Assembly: GCA_003165935.1 (NCBI GenBank)
Contig: PMXB01000397.1
Coordinates: forward strand, 321-33,327
Reading direction: 5' to 3'
From: Acidobacteriaceae bacterium
Lineage (GTDB): Bacteria; Acidobacteriota; Terriglobia; Terriglobales; Acidobacteriaceae
DNA: 33,007 nt
Position numbers and translations under genes: made by a program. Positions 1 through 9,005 of the stretch are shown here, one piece after another. The first letter of the stretch is position 1. Each line of letters starts with the position of its first letter. The notes under the pieces are model-generated. The model was not told where the DNA came from and did not search any database. It saw only the letters and a list, made by a program, of their open reading frames with translations.

Positions 1-32
1 AACAGATCTTCAGCGCCTGAAAAGGAGGCCCG

Positions 33-1778
33 ATGTTCCTGGACACACTCAGGCTTAACAACTTCCGCTCGTTTGAAGACGAGCAAATCTGCTTTGGGAA
101 GGATCTGACGATCCTAGTCGGAGAGAACAACGGCGGCAAAAGCAATACCATTGACGCTCTGCGTTTGATCACAACGCCCCTTAGCGGCCGGCGCGAAATC
201 TACTGTGAGTCCTCAGACATTCGCTTTGGCGGGGCAGAACCCAAATTCGAGGTTCAAGCCACATTCTCCGACCTAAGTGTCCCACAGCAAGGAAGACTGA
301 TCTCGGCTGTAACCGACCACACCCTTGAAAAAGTGACCTTCGGCCTAACCTATGATGAGACCCAAAAACGTCTTCCGGTCCGTCCGACAAGCTGGGCAGG
401 CCATCTGAGGTCCGCGCCAGAACCCGGATGCCAAGACATGATCCGGCACGTGTATTTGCCACCTCTTCGCGACGCAAAGCGTGCTCTCGCCTCCGGTAAC
501 CCAACTCGAATTTACGCGCTCTTGCAACACTTTCTGGGCGAAGTCGATCCCAACGAGCTCGCCAAACGACTGAAGCGCGCCTCAGGGGAACAAATCTTAA
601 AGGACATCGGCGGAGCTGTTGATATTGGGCTCGCAGCGTTGACGGCTGGCGTCCGCCGTCAAGCCTCGTCACTTGGCTTCAGTACGGACGAAAGCCTCAT
701 CGATATTGCCCGCGAACTCCGCTTCAAGCTGGCTGATTACGGAATCGAACCCGAAGACTTGCGCTATACCGGCCACGGCTATGCAAATCTTCTTTACATC
801 GCCACAATCGCTGTCGAACTGGAAAAGGTAAAGAGCGCCGATTTGACCATGTTCTTGGTGGAAGAACCGGAGGCACATCTTCATCCTCAACTTCAAGCAG
901 CAGTTCTTTGTTTCTTAGAGGAACAAGCGGAGAAATCGAGAAAGATTAAGCCGGGCTATCGAGGCCCCGCTGGGCAGTTGCAGGTTATTGTCGCTGCACA
1001 CTCCCCGAACCTATCCGCTTGGGTGTCGAGTGAGAGACTTGTGTTCTTTCGATCTGTCCACGCGAAGCAAAAAAATGCAGAGGCAATCGATCCCACCAGC
1101 AAAACCACAGTCTTGGCAGCTACTCCAGCGATCGCAGAGCCGACCATCGTTGAGCCTACGGCTGCGGCAACTGCGATAGAGACCAACTCAACCCCAGCCG
1201 GAATAGAAGTGCCTGAGGACTCTGAACCCGCAGAAGGCTTCGTACAAGATACAAATCCATCCGATCAGACTGCCTCCTCCCTGCCAGCGGTGGCCCGTCG
1301 GTCAACCCGATGCATTCCACTCAGAGCCCTTGCGCTCTCTGATCCGGAGCGCCGGAAGGTGGATCGCTACCTTGATGTAACGAAGTCTGCGCTCCTTTTC
1401 GGTGGTCGCGTCTTGCTGGTTGAGGGGATCGCAGAAGCGCTACTCCTGCCGATAATCGCGAAGAACCATGTCCTCAAGGGCGATCAGGACAAATTCCGTA
1501 TCTTTCGGAGCGCCGTGTTTGTACCCATCGACGGTGTCGATTTCGAGTGCTACTTGCGATTGCTGCTGACACCCTTCAACGACATTCGGATCGCTGACCG
1601 TGTAGTCATCATTACCGATGGTGACCGAACAGATGAGGCTATGGGAACAGCAACTCCAGGCGAGCGTAGGAAGTCGCATGCCGAATTGCAGGAGAGGGTT
1701 TTCGGAACAAATCCCTTGGTCGATGAATTCGGAAACCGGATGACTTGGTCACGCCGCATCCCACCTCAGCGCCTCTAG
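33..1778 (+). CDS. OLD-family ATP-dependent endonuclease-like protein (AAA/ABC ATPase plus TOPRIM), C-terminus possibly truncated
   Basis: N-terminal FRSFED...ILVGENNGGKSNTIDALRLI (Walker A), FLVEEPEAHLHPQ (Walker B/signature region), VIVAAHSPNLSAWV, then a TOPRIM-like segment LLVEGIAEALLLPIIA...VPIDGVDF...VVIITDGDRTDE. RBS aaaggagg upstream of ATG33. Confidence 0.85.
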   Translation: MFLDTLRLNNFRSFEDEQICFGKDLTILVGENNGGKSNTIDALRLITTPLSGRREIYCESSDIRFGGAEPKFEVQATFSDLSVPQQGRLISAVTDHTLEKVTFGLTYDETQKRLPVRPTSWAGHLRSAPEPGCQDMIRHVYLPPLRDAKRALASGNPTRIYALLQHFLGEVDPNELAKRLKRASGEQILKDIGGAVDIGLAALTAGVRRQASSLGFSTDESLIDIARELRFKLADYGIEPEDLRYTGHGYANLLYIATIAVELEKVKSADLTMFLVEEPEAHLHPQLQAAVLCFLEEQAEKSRKIKPGYRGPAGQLQVIVAAHSPNLSAWVSSERLVFFRSVHAKQKNAEAIDPTSKTTVLAATPAIAEPTIVEPTAAATAIETNSTPAGIEVPEDSEPAEGFVQDTNPSDQTASSLPAVARRSTRCIPLRALALSDPERRKVDRYLDVTKSALLFGGRVLLVEGIAEALLLPIIAKNHVLKGDQDKFRIFRSAVFVPIDGVDFECYLRLLLTPFNDIRIADRVVIITDGDRTDEAMGTATPGERRKSHAELQERVFGTNPLVDEFGNRMTWSRRIPPQRL

Positions 1779-2148
1779 TCTACTGCGCTCGTCGAATCGC
1801 AAGGGTGATCGGTTGTCCATCTACCCCTGTGCGGCCTCTTCGCGACCAACCAGCTGGCGAGATTCAGTCGAGTTCCCTGCCATAAACACGTATAGGCGCC
1901 AGGGCGCGCTAAGCCTGATCGCGTGGTGCGTTTCTCGATCCCGACCTCTATGAGCCACACCTTCCTGTAACCCTTCCCTAGGTTTCCCTGAAATCTTCCC
2001 TGTACCGACTTAGGGCGAGTTACCTAACGAAATGAGGCAGAGCGTCCGAGATTGGCCGCAAAGAGCATGAAATTGCCAACCCTTTGCAAATCGACGGCCA
2101 GATTTACGAGTCCTATTCGGCATGGTTTGATTTTTGGTTTTCCTATAG

Positions 2149-2283
2149 ACGAACTCAACGCTGGTTAAGGCGATCCGGAGCAAAGATTGGCCGAGCTTTG
2201 CGCTTGATTACAATGGGCCGAAGTATAAGGAGAACAATTACGACGTCAAGCTGACCGCTGCCTATCTCCAGGCAAGCCAATGA
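2149..2283 (+). pseudogene. C-terminal remnant of an N-acetylmuramidase (DUF3380-type) domain
   Basis: Open frame absent from the ORF track (no start codon, preceded by in-frame TAG at 2146-2148) translates TNSTLVKAIRSKDWPSFALDYNGPKYKENNYDVKLTAAYLQASQ*. The W..FA..YNGP.Y..N.YD.KL...Y pattern is typical of the C-terminus of peptidoglycan N-acetylmuramidase domains. Confidence 0.6.
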
Positions 2284-2292
2284 TGTGCAGCC

Positions 2293-2916
2293 ATGATTAG
2301 GGAGCAGATCAGAATGATTTGCCGCGCATGCGGTCTGTACCTTCTTTTCTTTTGCGTTACCGCAAGTTCCGCAACTGCGCAGTTCAAGGCGCGGTTGCTC
2401 ACCAAAGGCGAGATCGACGCGGCACAAATCAGCGCGGATCCGGTGCGCATGCCGGGGATTGCAGGCCCGGTGCGCATCAATGAAGCGCAGGCATTTTCAA
2501 TCGAGGGAAGCGGTTTTGCGAAACTCCTGATGGTGCCGGTTCGATATGCCTGGCACGACAAGGAACCAGCGCGCCCTACAAATTCGGATATGTGCGGAGT
2601 TTTCCTGATCCGCTCCGAGAGCGTGCGACAGTTCATCCAAACTGTGGGGATGGGGTGGTTGGACGTCTTCAATTGCAACAGTCTGGAAGCGGTCGGCTTC
2701 CTTGCGGGAGAGGCGGGGGGGCCTCCGAGAATTATCCTACTTTACTCCGCGAACAGCCCTCACGATATCGAAGATGAGCCAGTGGTACTGGATTGGAACG
2801 CAGCCTCGCAGGGATATGTTTGGAATGAGAATGTTTCACAGCAGTTGGCTACGACCGGGAATGTAAACAGCGTCTCCGACATGAAAAGACTCTTGTTGCG
2901 AAAGATTGCTCACTGA
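2293..2916 (+). CDS. hypothetical secreted/periplasmic protein, candidate immunity protein to the adjacent muramidase remnant
   Basis: N-terminal hydrophobic signal-like segment (CGLYLLFFCVTASSATAQ), 207 aa, starts 10 nt after the muramidase remnant stop, same strand. Confidence 0.6.
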   Translation: MIREQIRMICRACGLYLLFFCVTASSATAQFKARLLTKGEIDAAQISADPVRMPGIAGPVRINEAQAFSIEGSGFAKLLMVPVRYAWHDKEPARPTNSDMCGVFLIRSESVRQFIQTVGMGWLDVFNCNSLEAVGFLAGEAGGPPRIILLYSANSPHDIEDEPVVLDWNAASQGYVWNENVSQQLATTGNVNSVSDMKRLLLRKIAH

Positions 2917-3007
2917 GGTTCCCTCTCCCGCTCAGAGCGGAAGAAGCTGCATCGCCCTCACTTGAGCGGCTTGCATGACGCGCCGCTGCTTCACCTACTC
3001 GGAGAGC

Positions 3008-3790
3008 CTACGAATCGGTGGTGCCGCGCGGCTTAGCCTCACTCATGCATTTCACAAATTCATAGAGCACCGCTGGGCCGGTGCCGCTGATTGCATCGCC
3101 GGGGTGGGCGCCACTCTTCATCCAGGCAAACAAGAAGACGAGCGGAATCCAGCCGCGCGAATCGTCTTCGACCATTGCCCCAACGGCGTTGAGGATACGA
3201 GAGAAGTTGAGCGGCAACCGAATGGGAGCAACCTGCAACTTGGCCGGATCAGCGCAGTGTTCAGGGGACGACGAAACGAGATACTCGCGGCAGATGAGCG
3301 GTCGAATGGAGTGGATGGAACAGGACTCGTCCTCCAAGAAGGGGCACGGAACCCGCTGATAAAAGTAGTCCAACACCAACTTGCGGGCGGATTCGGTTTC
3401 GGCTAGCCAATCCTCGGTGACCATTCGTTCAATCAGTCCACCGGCGGCAAGTTTGAGCAAAGCCTGATGGAAACGTTGGGCAAGTTCCTGCTGGCGCTCT
3501 TCGGGCAGGGAGCGAATCCAGTTTGTAAGAGCTTCCGCTTCGAAAATGCTGAGCGGCACCATTTGCCTGCAACATGCTCCGCAACCAGCCTTGCATGAGA
3601 CGTGAAGCCCTGCTTCGCTGATTTGTGCAGTTACTTCGGCAATAAACGAGTCCTCGATTGCCTGAATGACCGGCAGGAGTTGCGTAAGGTTGCATTGACC
3701 GGCAGGCACAACCGCTTTCGCCTGGAAGCTTTCATCTCCAATGCCCACCGTGAAGTCGACAGAGACCGTTTCGTGCGAATTCTCGCTCAT
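3008..3790 (-). CDS. YkgJ-family cysteine cluster protein (putative Zn/Fe chelating)
   Basis: CKAGCGACCRQMVPLS motif and downstream CPFLEDESCSIHSIRPLICREY, characteristic of the CxxCxxCC family. Confidence 0.8.
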   Translation of the reverse strand: MSENSHETVSVDFTVGIGDESFQAKAVVPAGQCNLTQLLPVIQAIEDSFIAEVTAQISEAGLHVSCKAGCGACCRQMVPLSIFEAEALTNWIRSLPEERQQELAQRFHQALLKLAAGGLIERMVTEDWLAETESARKLVLDYFYQRVPCPFLEDESCSIHSIRPLICREYLVSSSPEHCADPAKLQVAPIRLPLNFSRILNAVGAMVEDDSRGWIPLVFLFAWMKSGAHPGDAISGTGPAVLYEFVKCMSEAKPRGTTDS

Positions 3791-3802
3791 TGTTCAGCAA
3801 TT

Positions 3803-4675
3803 CTAAGGAATTGGATGGGAAGGAAGCGCGACCAGGAGCAGGCAAGTGATATTGTCCTGGCCACCGCGCTGCTTGGCCACGGAGATCAGGTTGGCGCAGG
3901 CTGACTCGAGCGGCGAGGCGCGCAGGATAGCGGCAATCTCATCTTGCAACAGATAGCGCGTGAGCCCGTCAGTAGCAAGCAGCAAGGAAGATCCGGGCTT
4001 GAGGTCGATCGAGAAAAAGTCGGGTTCAACGTCTCCCGCAACCCCGACGGCTCGCGTGATGACTGATTCCATTCCCTGCAAATCAATGTTGTGTGCGTCC
4101 TCGATCTTGACAGTGCCATTGCGAATCAACTCATTCAGGTACGAATGGTCGACGGTGAGTTGAATGCATTGGTCATCCTGAATGATGTAGGCCCGGCTGT
4201 CGCCAACATTGCCGACAATCAACCTTTCGCCATCGCGGGCTGCGACGACGGCCGTGGTTCCCATCCCCTTGTGTGCGGCCACCTGGCCCTTTTCCCAAAC
4301 ATCTGTATTTGCCGCGCTAATCGCTTGCAGGAGCCTTGCGCTGACAGGGACCTGCGAAGGGGCGGATTTCGCAAAGGTTTCGAGAATAGTTGTTACGGCC
4401 ATTGCACTTGCGACTTCGCCGCTTGCCATTCCTCCCATTCCATCGCAGACGACATAGATGCCGTGCGCTTCGTCGTAGCCGCAAGCGTCTTCATTATTGG
4501 TGCGCACGCATCCAACATCGCTGAGAACGGAGACTACGAGTTGCAAAGGTGTTGGGCCACTCTCCTCTTGAAGCGGAGGGAGAGCTAGTGCCGGATTGAC
4601 ATGAGGCGCGGATTCATCTGTCGGCCCTTGCGGGGTCACCGGTTGCGCAAGCGGGTTGGGATTCTCTTCGGTCAT
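3803..4675 (-). CDS. PP2C-family Ser/Thr protein phosphatase (T6SS PppA/Stp-like)
   Basis: SDVGCVRTNNEDACGYDEAHGIYVVCDGMGGMASGEVAS, GDSRAYII, LLATDGLTRYL, GGQDNITCLLV: complete set of PP2C motifs. Located in a T6SS operon. Confidence 0.92.
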   Translation of the reverse strand: MTEENPNPLAQPVTPQGPTDESAPHVNPALALPPLQEESGPTPLQLVVSVLSDVGCVRTNNEDACGYDEAHGIYVVCDGMGGMASGEVASAMAVTTILETFAKSAPSQVPVSARLLQAISAANTDVWEKGQVAAHKGMGTTAVVAARDGERLIVGNVGDSRAYIIQDDQCIQLTVDHSYLNELIRNGTVKIEDAHNIDLQGMESVITRAVGVAGDVEPDFFSIDLKPGSSLLLATDGLTRYLLQDEIAAILRASPLESACANLISVAKQRGGQDNITCLLLVALPSHPIP

Positions 4676-4816
4676 GTTTATTCTCGTTGCTGCGGTGATC
4701 GCCCGCTCTCTACAACCCGGATAGAGACCTTCTCGAACTCAATCGAAGATCGCTTAAACGCCAGGGCCGCCTGCTTGAAAAGCCGGCCGCGCGCCCGGTG
4801 TTTCTACCGATCGCGG

Positions 4817-7800
4817 TCAGCGAGCGACGTTTGCAACGCATTGGAAGCCCTTCATGAATTGAGGATCAAGGAGTGTGGCTCCGGGGCCTGATGCATCGAA
4901 GAGCACAACGCCGTTGGTCTGGTTGTTCAACTGCAGGTTGTATTTAAGGAGATTCGGAGGAATGTGCGTCGCCGCAAAACCAAGATGGAAGACGGACCAT
5001 GCCCCACCAGGGGGCGCGGAAGAATTTCCCTGCGAGGTCAGGCTGGTTTTTCCGTCTGGCCGCGATACCCAATGGAACTGCATTCTCTGGCCCGCGGCTG
5101 TGATTTGCTGACTGTCGATAGTGAGCACGGCATCAGAAGCACCGGGCGATTTTACCTCAGTGAGAGCGAAGTCGAGCGACGGCTGATTGCCCGAAGAGAA
5201 CAAGGCTGATGAGATTCTCTGCGCGCGGTTTAGGAAGTCGAGGAAGGACGGATTGATGGGAACAGTCGATCCGGGCGCCGGAACGAACTGCGCGCCCTGT
5301 GGGACAACGAGTTGCTTGAGCGTGTTGTTGTAAAACTGCGAAAAGGCTCCGGAGCCAGGCGCGAAGACCTGGGCGACTTCATCTGGGGTGGCTTCGGTTG
5401 TTGATTGAGGGTTGAATGGGAACTTTGCCATCACGGGGGCAATCTGAGCGCAGAAAGTCTTTGCACCTCCGCCGGCGGCCGTTGCCGGAGCCTTTGAAGC
5501 CAGAGCCTTTGCAGACTCGATGGGCGCTTCAAGAAGGTTGAGGCTTGTCTTGTCGATTCCGCGTGTGGGATCAGGATTGAAACCGTGCGCCATGTTCTCT
5601 GAGGCTTGCTCTGCATTGATAGCGGCCTGCGTGACCTGCTGCGCGGCGGCAGGGTCGTTCGCTGCCAGGGGGTTCTGGGCAACGGTCTTTACGGCGACTT
5701 CCAGCCCTTGCAATGCCTGAATGTAGGCCTGGTTTGGCGCTGCAATGAGGCGGTTGTCAGTGGAGTTGGGCGGCACGATGGCTTGTGGTGCCTGGAAAGC
5801 GGAAGCTATCTCGGGCGCGGCGACGCCTGTGTTGATGGAAACGAGCGAGAAGAGTTGAAGCACAGCGGAGCTATTCGAATCGAGTGCGGTGAGTTTGGTT
5901 CCAGCCTCGGCAAAGTTCTTGTAGGCGACGAATTGTGCCTTGTTCAGATAGTCGCGCCAGACCCTGATGTAGTCGCCGGTGTAGACCTGTTTCAGCTGGG
6001 TTGTGAGAGCAACCTTATCCATCGGCGGAGCATTCGATTTGAGAACCCACTCTTCGCCGCTGTAATAGGGCTCGGGATGGGCGATTGCATTCTGCATGAA
6101 GGTGAATCCGTCTTTGGTGAATGCGCCTGCAACCGGTGAAGTATCGATGATGTATTGCGAGGAGCCGGAGAACGTGCCATTGAATGTGAGTCCCGCGGCC
6201 TTGCGGTTGGCTGCGGCCAGCATGGCCTGGTAAACGTGCTGGAATCCCTGGAAACCGTTGAGATAGGCTCGCGCCTGCGCCACGGCTATATCATTGGGTG
6301 CGCCGCCACTGGTTGCAAAGCAGGCTGAGGCATCGGGAAGCAGGCTGGCGTAGAACGCAAATTGCGCCTGTGCGAGGCTGGAAACATCGGATGCGGGCAT
6401 ACCGCTGCCGGTCCACTCCGAGAACAATGCTGACGGAAGGAACTCCTGAGTGTCCTGAGCGTTGTCAGGGTCCGGGTTGGTTGTGGTCATGATGTAGGCC
6501 TTGAGCGGCCGGTAGGTCGCGCCATAGTCGTCGTCGGGTTTTGGGATTGGCGGCAGGGCGTGAAGCTTGGCGACGATGTTGGCCTGCGTAGGCGACAAGA
6601 GCAAGGTACGGAACTTGTTAGAGTAGGCCCGGCAGGCAACCGGAAACAGTGCGTTGCCGCGATAGAGGCCCATTTTGTATAGAAAAGGCGCACCCTCTTT
6701 GCGGTTGCGATCGAGTTCGTCGAGCACGGAACGGAGAGCTTCGATCTTTTGCAAGTCGGTCACAGAAGCGTAGGAGCCAACTGTCACGGGCACGACAGTG
6801 GCTGAGGCTGCCTGGGCTACGCGCTCTTCGAGAGACCTGTTCTTGAAGAATGAGATTGTGAAAAGCGAGAAGAGGCACAGCAGCAGAACTCCGACGGTGG
6901 CCAGGAGAAACCGCTTGAGATAACTGGTGCGCGTGCTCAATTGGCTTGCTTCAAGGGCGGACTTGTCAGCGAAAAGGATGCGCGAGAAGACCTGGGGCAA
7001 AAAGACCCACTGCGGAACCTTGCGCATGCCCCCGCGTCTCTGCGGCGCGGGCGCCTGGGCCGCTTGCATGCCGGCGAGCGAAAAGATTCGTGTGGCTCCA
7101 GCATCCGCGGTGACTGCCGGCTGAGTGCGCGCTGGGCCGACGTCGATTACATCCTCGACCATGTGGGCGCGCATTCCAGTGAAGAAGAAGCCGCGAAGAA
7201 ACGGATTCACGCCGATTTGGCTGGGGCGGGCGACTTCGGCGAGGAAAGAGACAATTCCAGGGCGAACTTTGCGGAGGTCGCGGGGGAATTCATATGCTCG
7301 CGCCAGATCTTGTAATTCGCCGCCGCGAGAAAGCACTTCGATTCGAAATTCAGAAAGGGCGAACAAGAGCTGATCGAATCGGGTGCTGATCAGCGCGGTA
7401 GCTTGCTCGGTGTAGAGGCCTGAGCCTGAATCGAGAGCGGCGAGCAGAAGTCCGATGGGCGCTTTTACTTCTTCTTCAGAGAGGCGGCCCACATACTCGC
7501 CAAACGGAGCGATGTTGTCGAGCTTGGTGAAGAGAACATAGGCTGGCAGCGCAATGCCAAGAGTTTGCGAAAGCTGGCGCAGCCTTTCATTGAGGGATTG
7601 CGCAAGGGCGCGAATCTGTTCTGAGGTATTCGGCGCCAGGAGTCGTTCGATGCTGACACAGAGAACGACGGATCTCGCTGGAAGCCGGCTGCCTTTTGAG
7701 AACACGGACCCCAGACGGGCAGGCAGCGTTGCTTTGATCAGCTTGAGCCAGAGTGATGGCTGGCGCAGGAGCGCGCCCCCGGCCTCGACCAGAATGAAGT

Positions 7801-8233
7801 TGCCCGCGAGCCAGATGTTGGCAAGCTGGGTGGGGACGACAGCGCCGTCCTGATAGACGTTTCCAGCGATCAACTCGGGGTCAAGTCCTGATTGGAGGAC
7901 CGTTTGCGTTTTGGCGGAGTTTTCGTCGCCAACAATATAGACCAGCGGCATGGCGGCCAGCGATTTGGCACGGCCAGATTGGCGAATACGACTGTCCGCG
8001 TCGCGAAGCAAAGTAGCCAGATTGATGGAGTCTGGCGTGGCTGGCCCAGCGGATGCGGGGTCGAGCTTGCGTAGATACCAAATGACGAAGAAGGTTGCAA
8101 GGGCGCCCAGCAGGCCGAGAACAACGCAGAACAGGATGAGCCGGGTCCCTGCGAAGTGCAATGCAAATCCGCCCCAAATCACGAGTGCGAGGTAAACGAG
8201 AAAGATGAGGACGCCAATCAGGATGCGCTTCAT
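4817..8233 (-). CDS. tssM: T6SS membrane complex protein TssM (IcmF-like)
   Basis: 1138 aa, N-terminal TM segments, P-loop-like GDENSAKT, SGLDPELIAG...VPTQLANIWL, PVYVLFTKLDNIAPF-type segment, internal TM, C-terminal IcmF-like region. Overlaps tssL by 4 nt. Confidence 0.92.
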   Translation of the reverse strand: MKRILIGVLIFLVYLALVIWGGFALHFAGTRLILFCVVLGLLGALATFFVIWYLRKLDPASAGPATPDSINLATLLRDADSRIRQSGRAKSLAAMPLVYIVGDENSAKTQTVLQSGLDPELIAGNVYQDGAVVPTQLANIWLAGNFILVEAGGALLRQPSLWLKLIKATLPARLGSVFSKGSRLPARSVVLCVSIERLLAPNTSEQIRALAQSLNERLRQLSQTLGIALPAYVLFTKLDNIAPFGEYVGRLSEEEVKAPIGLLLAALDSGSGLYTEQATALISTRFDQLLFALSEFRIEVLSRGGELQDLARAYEFPRDLRKVRPGIVSFLAEVARPSQIGVNPFLRGFFFTGMRAHMVEDVIDVGPARTQPAVTADAGATRIFSLAGMQAAQAPAPQRRGGMRKVPQWVFLPQVFSRILFADKSALEASQLSTRTSYLKRFLLATVGVLLLCLFSLFTISFFKNRSLEERVAQAASATVVPVTVGSYASVTDLQKIEALRSVLDELDRNRKEGAPFLYKMGLYRGNALFPVACRAYSNKFRTLLLSPTQANIVAKLHALPPIPKPDDDYGATYRPLKAYIMTTTNPDPDNAQDTQEFLPSALFSEWTGSGMPASDVSSLAQAQFAFYASLLPDASACFATSGGAPNDIAVAQARAYLNGFQGFQHVYQAMLAAANRKAAGLTFNGTFSGSSQYIIDTSPVAGAFTKDGFTFMQNAIAHPEPYYSGEEWVLKSNAPPMDKVALTTQLKQVYTGDYIRVWRDYLNKAQFVAYKNFAEAGTKLTALDSNSSAVLQLFSLVSINTGVAAPEIASAFQAPQAIVPPNSTDNRLIAAPNQAYIQALQGLEVAVKTVAQNPLAANDPAAAQQVTQAAINAEQASENMAHGFNPDPTRGIDKTSLNLLEAPIESAKALASKAPATAAGGGAKTFCAQIAPVMAKFPFNPQSTTEATPDEVAQVFAPGSGAFSQFYNNTLKQLVVPQGAQFVPAPGSTVPINPSFLDFLNRAQRISSALFSSGNQPSLDFALTEVKSPGASDAVLTIDSQQITAAGQRMQFHWVSRPDGKTSLTSQGNSSAPPGGAWSVFHLGFAATHIPPNLLKYNLQLNNQTNGVVLFDASGPGATLLDPQFMKGFQCVANVAR

Positions 8234-9003
8234 AGAGAGAACTCCACGGGGCTCGATACTCTGGTGGAAGCGAGCATTTGGGCGGGCAGAGCCTGGGGCA
8301 AAAGAGTATCGCGCTTAGCGCTCGTGGGTAGACCCTGTCCGAGAAGGACGTAGTAAAGAAAGTAGGCGACGACCGTAAGTGCCGCGAGCGAGATTGCGGC
8401 CATTTGCAAGCGGTGGACCCACTGATCGCGCCTGGGCCTGGGTGGTGCGGCTGGCGGCTCAGAACGCTGAAACAGCGGCGAAGCTCCTCGGATGCGGTTG
8501 ATCTTGTCGCGAATGCGCTGTAGGATCACATGAATCTCAGAGGAGTCGCCAAACGCAAAGCGCCCCCGGAATCCCAGTTGCAGGCACAGGGCATGCAACT
8601 CCAGCGCATCGGCAACCTCTGAAGACTCCGGCTTATTGAGCAAATCCGCGACATTGCGGAAGAAATATTCGCCTGCAAGCTGGCGGCCAAACATTTCTTC
8701 CTGGAGCGGGCGGCGAGCCCAATCGGAAAACACAGGATCCTTGGAGCTGAGCACGCTTTCATCGAGAAATCCAATAACGGCATAGATAGCCATTTTTGAA
8801 ACTTCATCGCTGTACCCCATCGCGGTGCAGTCCTTGACGGCCGAAGAGATCATGTTGCGCAATGTAGCGCGGAAGGCTTCAGCATTTTCGACGCGCTGAA
8901 CGGAAAACCGCGTGCGAAGAATGACGGTGAAGACCTCTTGGAAGGCCAGTGCAAGGTTGCTGGTTCTCAGCTCTTCAAGAGGCGAGTTCGGAGCAGAAGC
9001 CAT
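8230..9003 (-). CDS. tssL: T6SS protein TssL/DotU (short form with C-terminal TM)
   Basis: IYAVIGFLDESVLSSKDPVFSDWARRPLQEEMFGRQLAGEYFF, LELHALCLQLGFRGRF, C-terminal TM. Between tssK and tssM. Confidence 0.92.
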   Translation of the reverse strand: MASAPNSPLEELRTSNLALAFQEVFTVILRTRFSVQRVENAEAFRATLRNMISSAVKDCTAMGYSDEVSKMAIYAVIGFLDESVLSSKDPVFSDWARRPLQEEMFGRQLAGEYFFRNVADLLNKPESSEVADALELHALCLQLGFRGRFAFGDSSEIHVILQRIRDKINRIRGASPLFQRSEPPAAPPRPRRDQWVHRLQMAAISLAALTVVAYFLYYVLLGQGLPTSAKRDTLLPQALPAQMLASTRVSSPVEFSL

Positions 9004-9005
9004 AG

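Noticed and set aside
33-1778. Gabija (GajA) or another OLD-based antiphage system
   Set aside because: OLD ATPase/TOPRIM is present, but no GajB-like UvrD helicase or other partner follows, and the gene appears truncated. The upstream context is outside the window.
5606-6139. 177-aa plus-strand ORF antisense to tssM, and many similar long antisense ORFs (e.g. 7881-8177, 18362-18961, 18151-18732)
   Set aside because: Shadow ORFs in high-GC coding sequence; compositions are Arg/Ser/Pro-rich or unfamiliar, and the opposite strand carries well-supported proteins.
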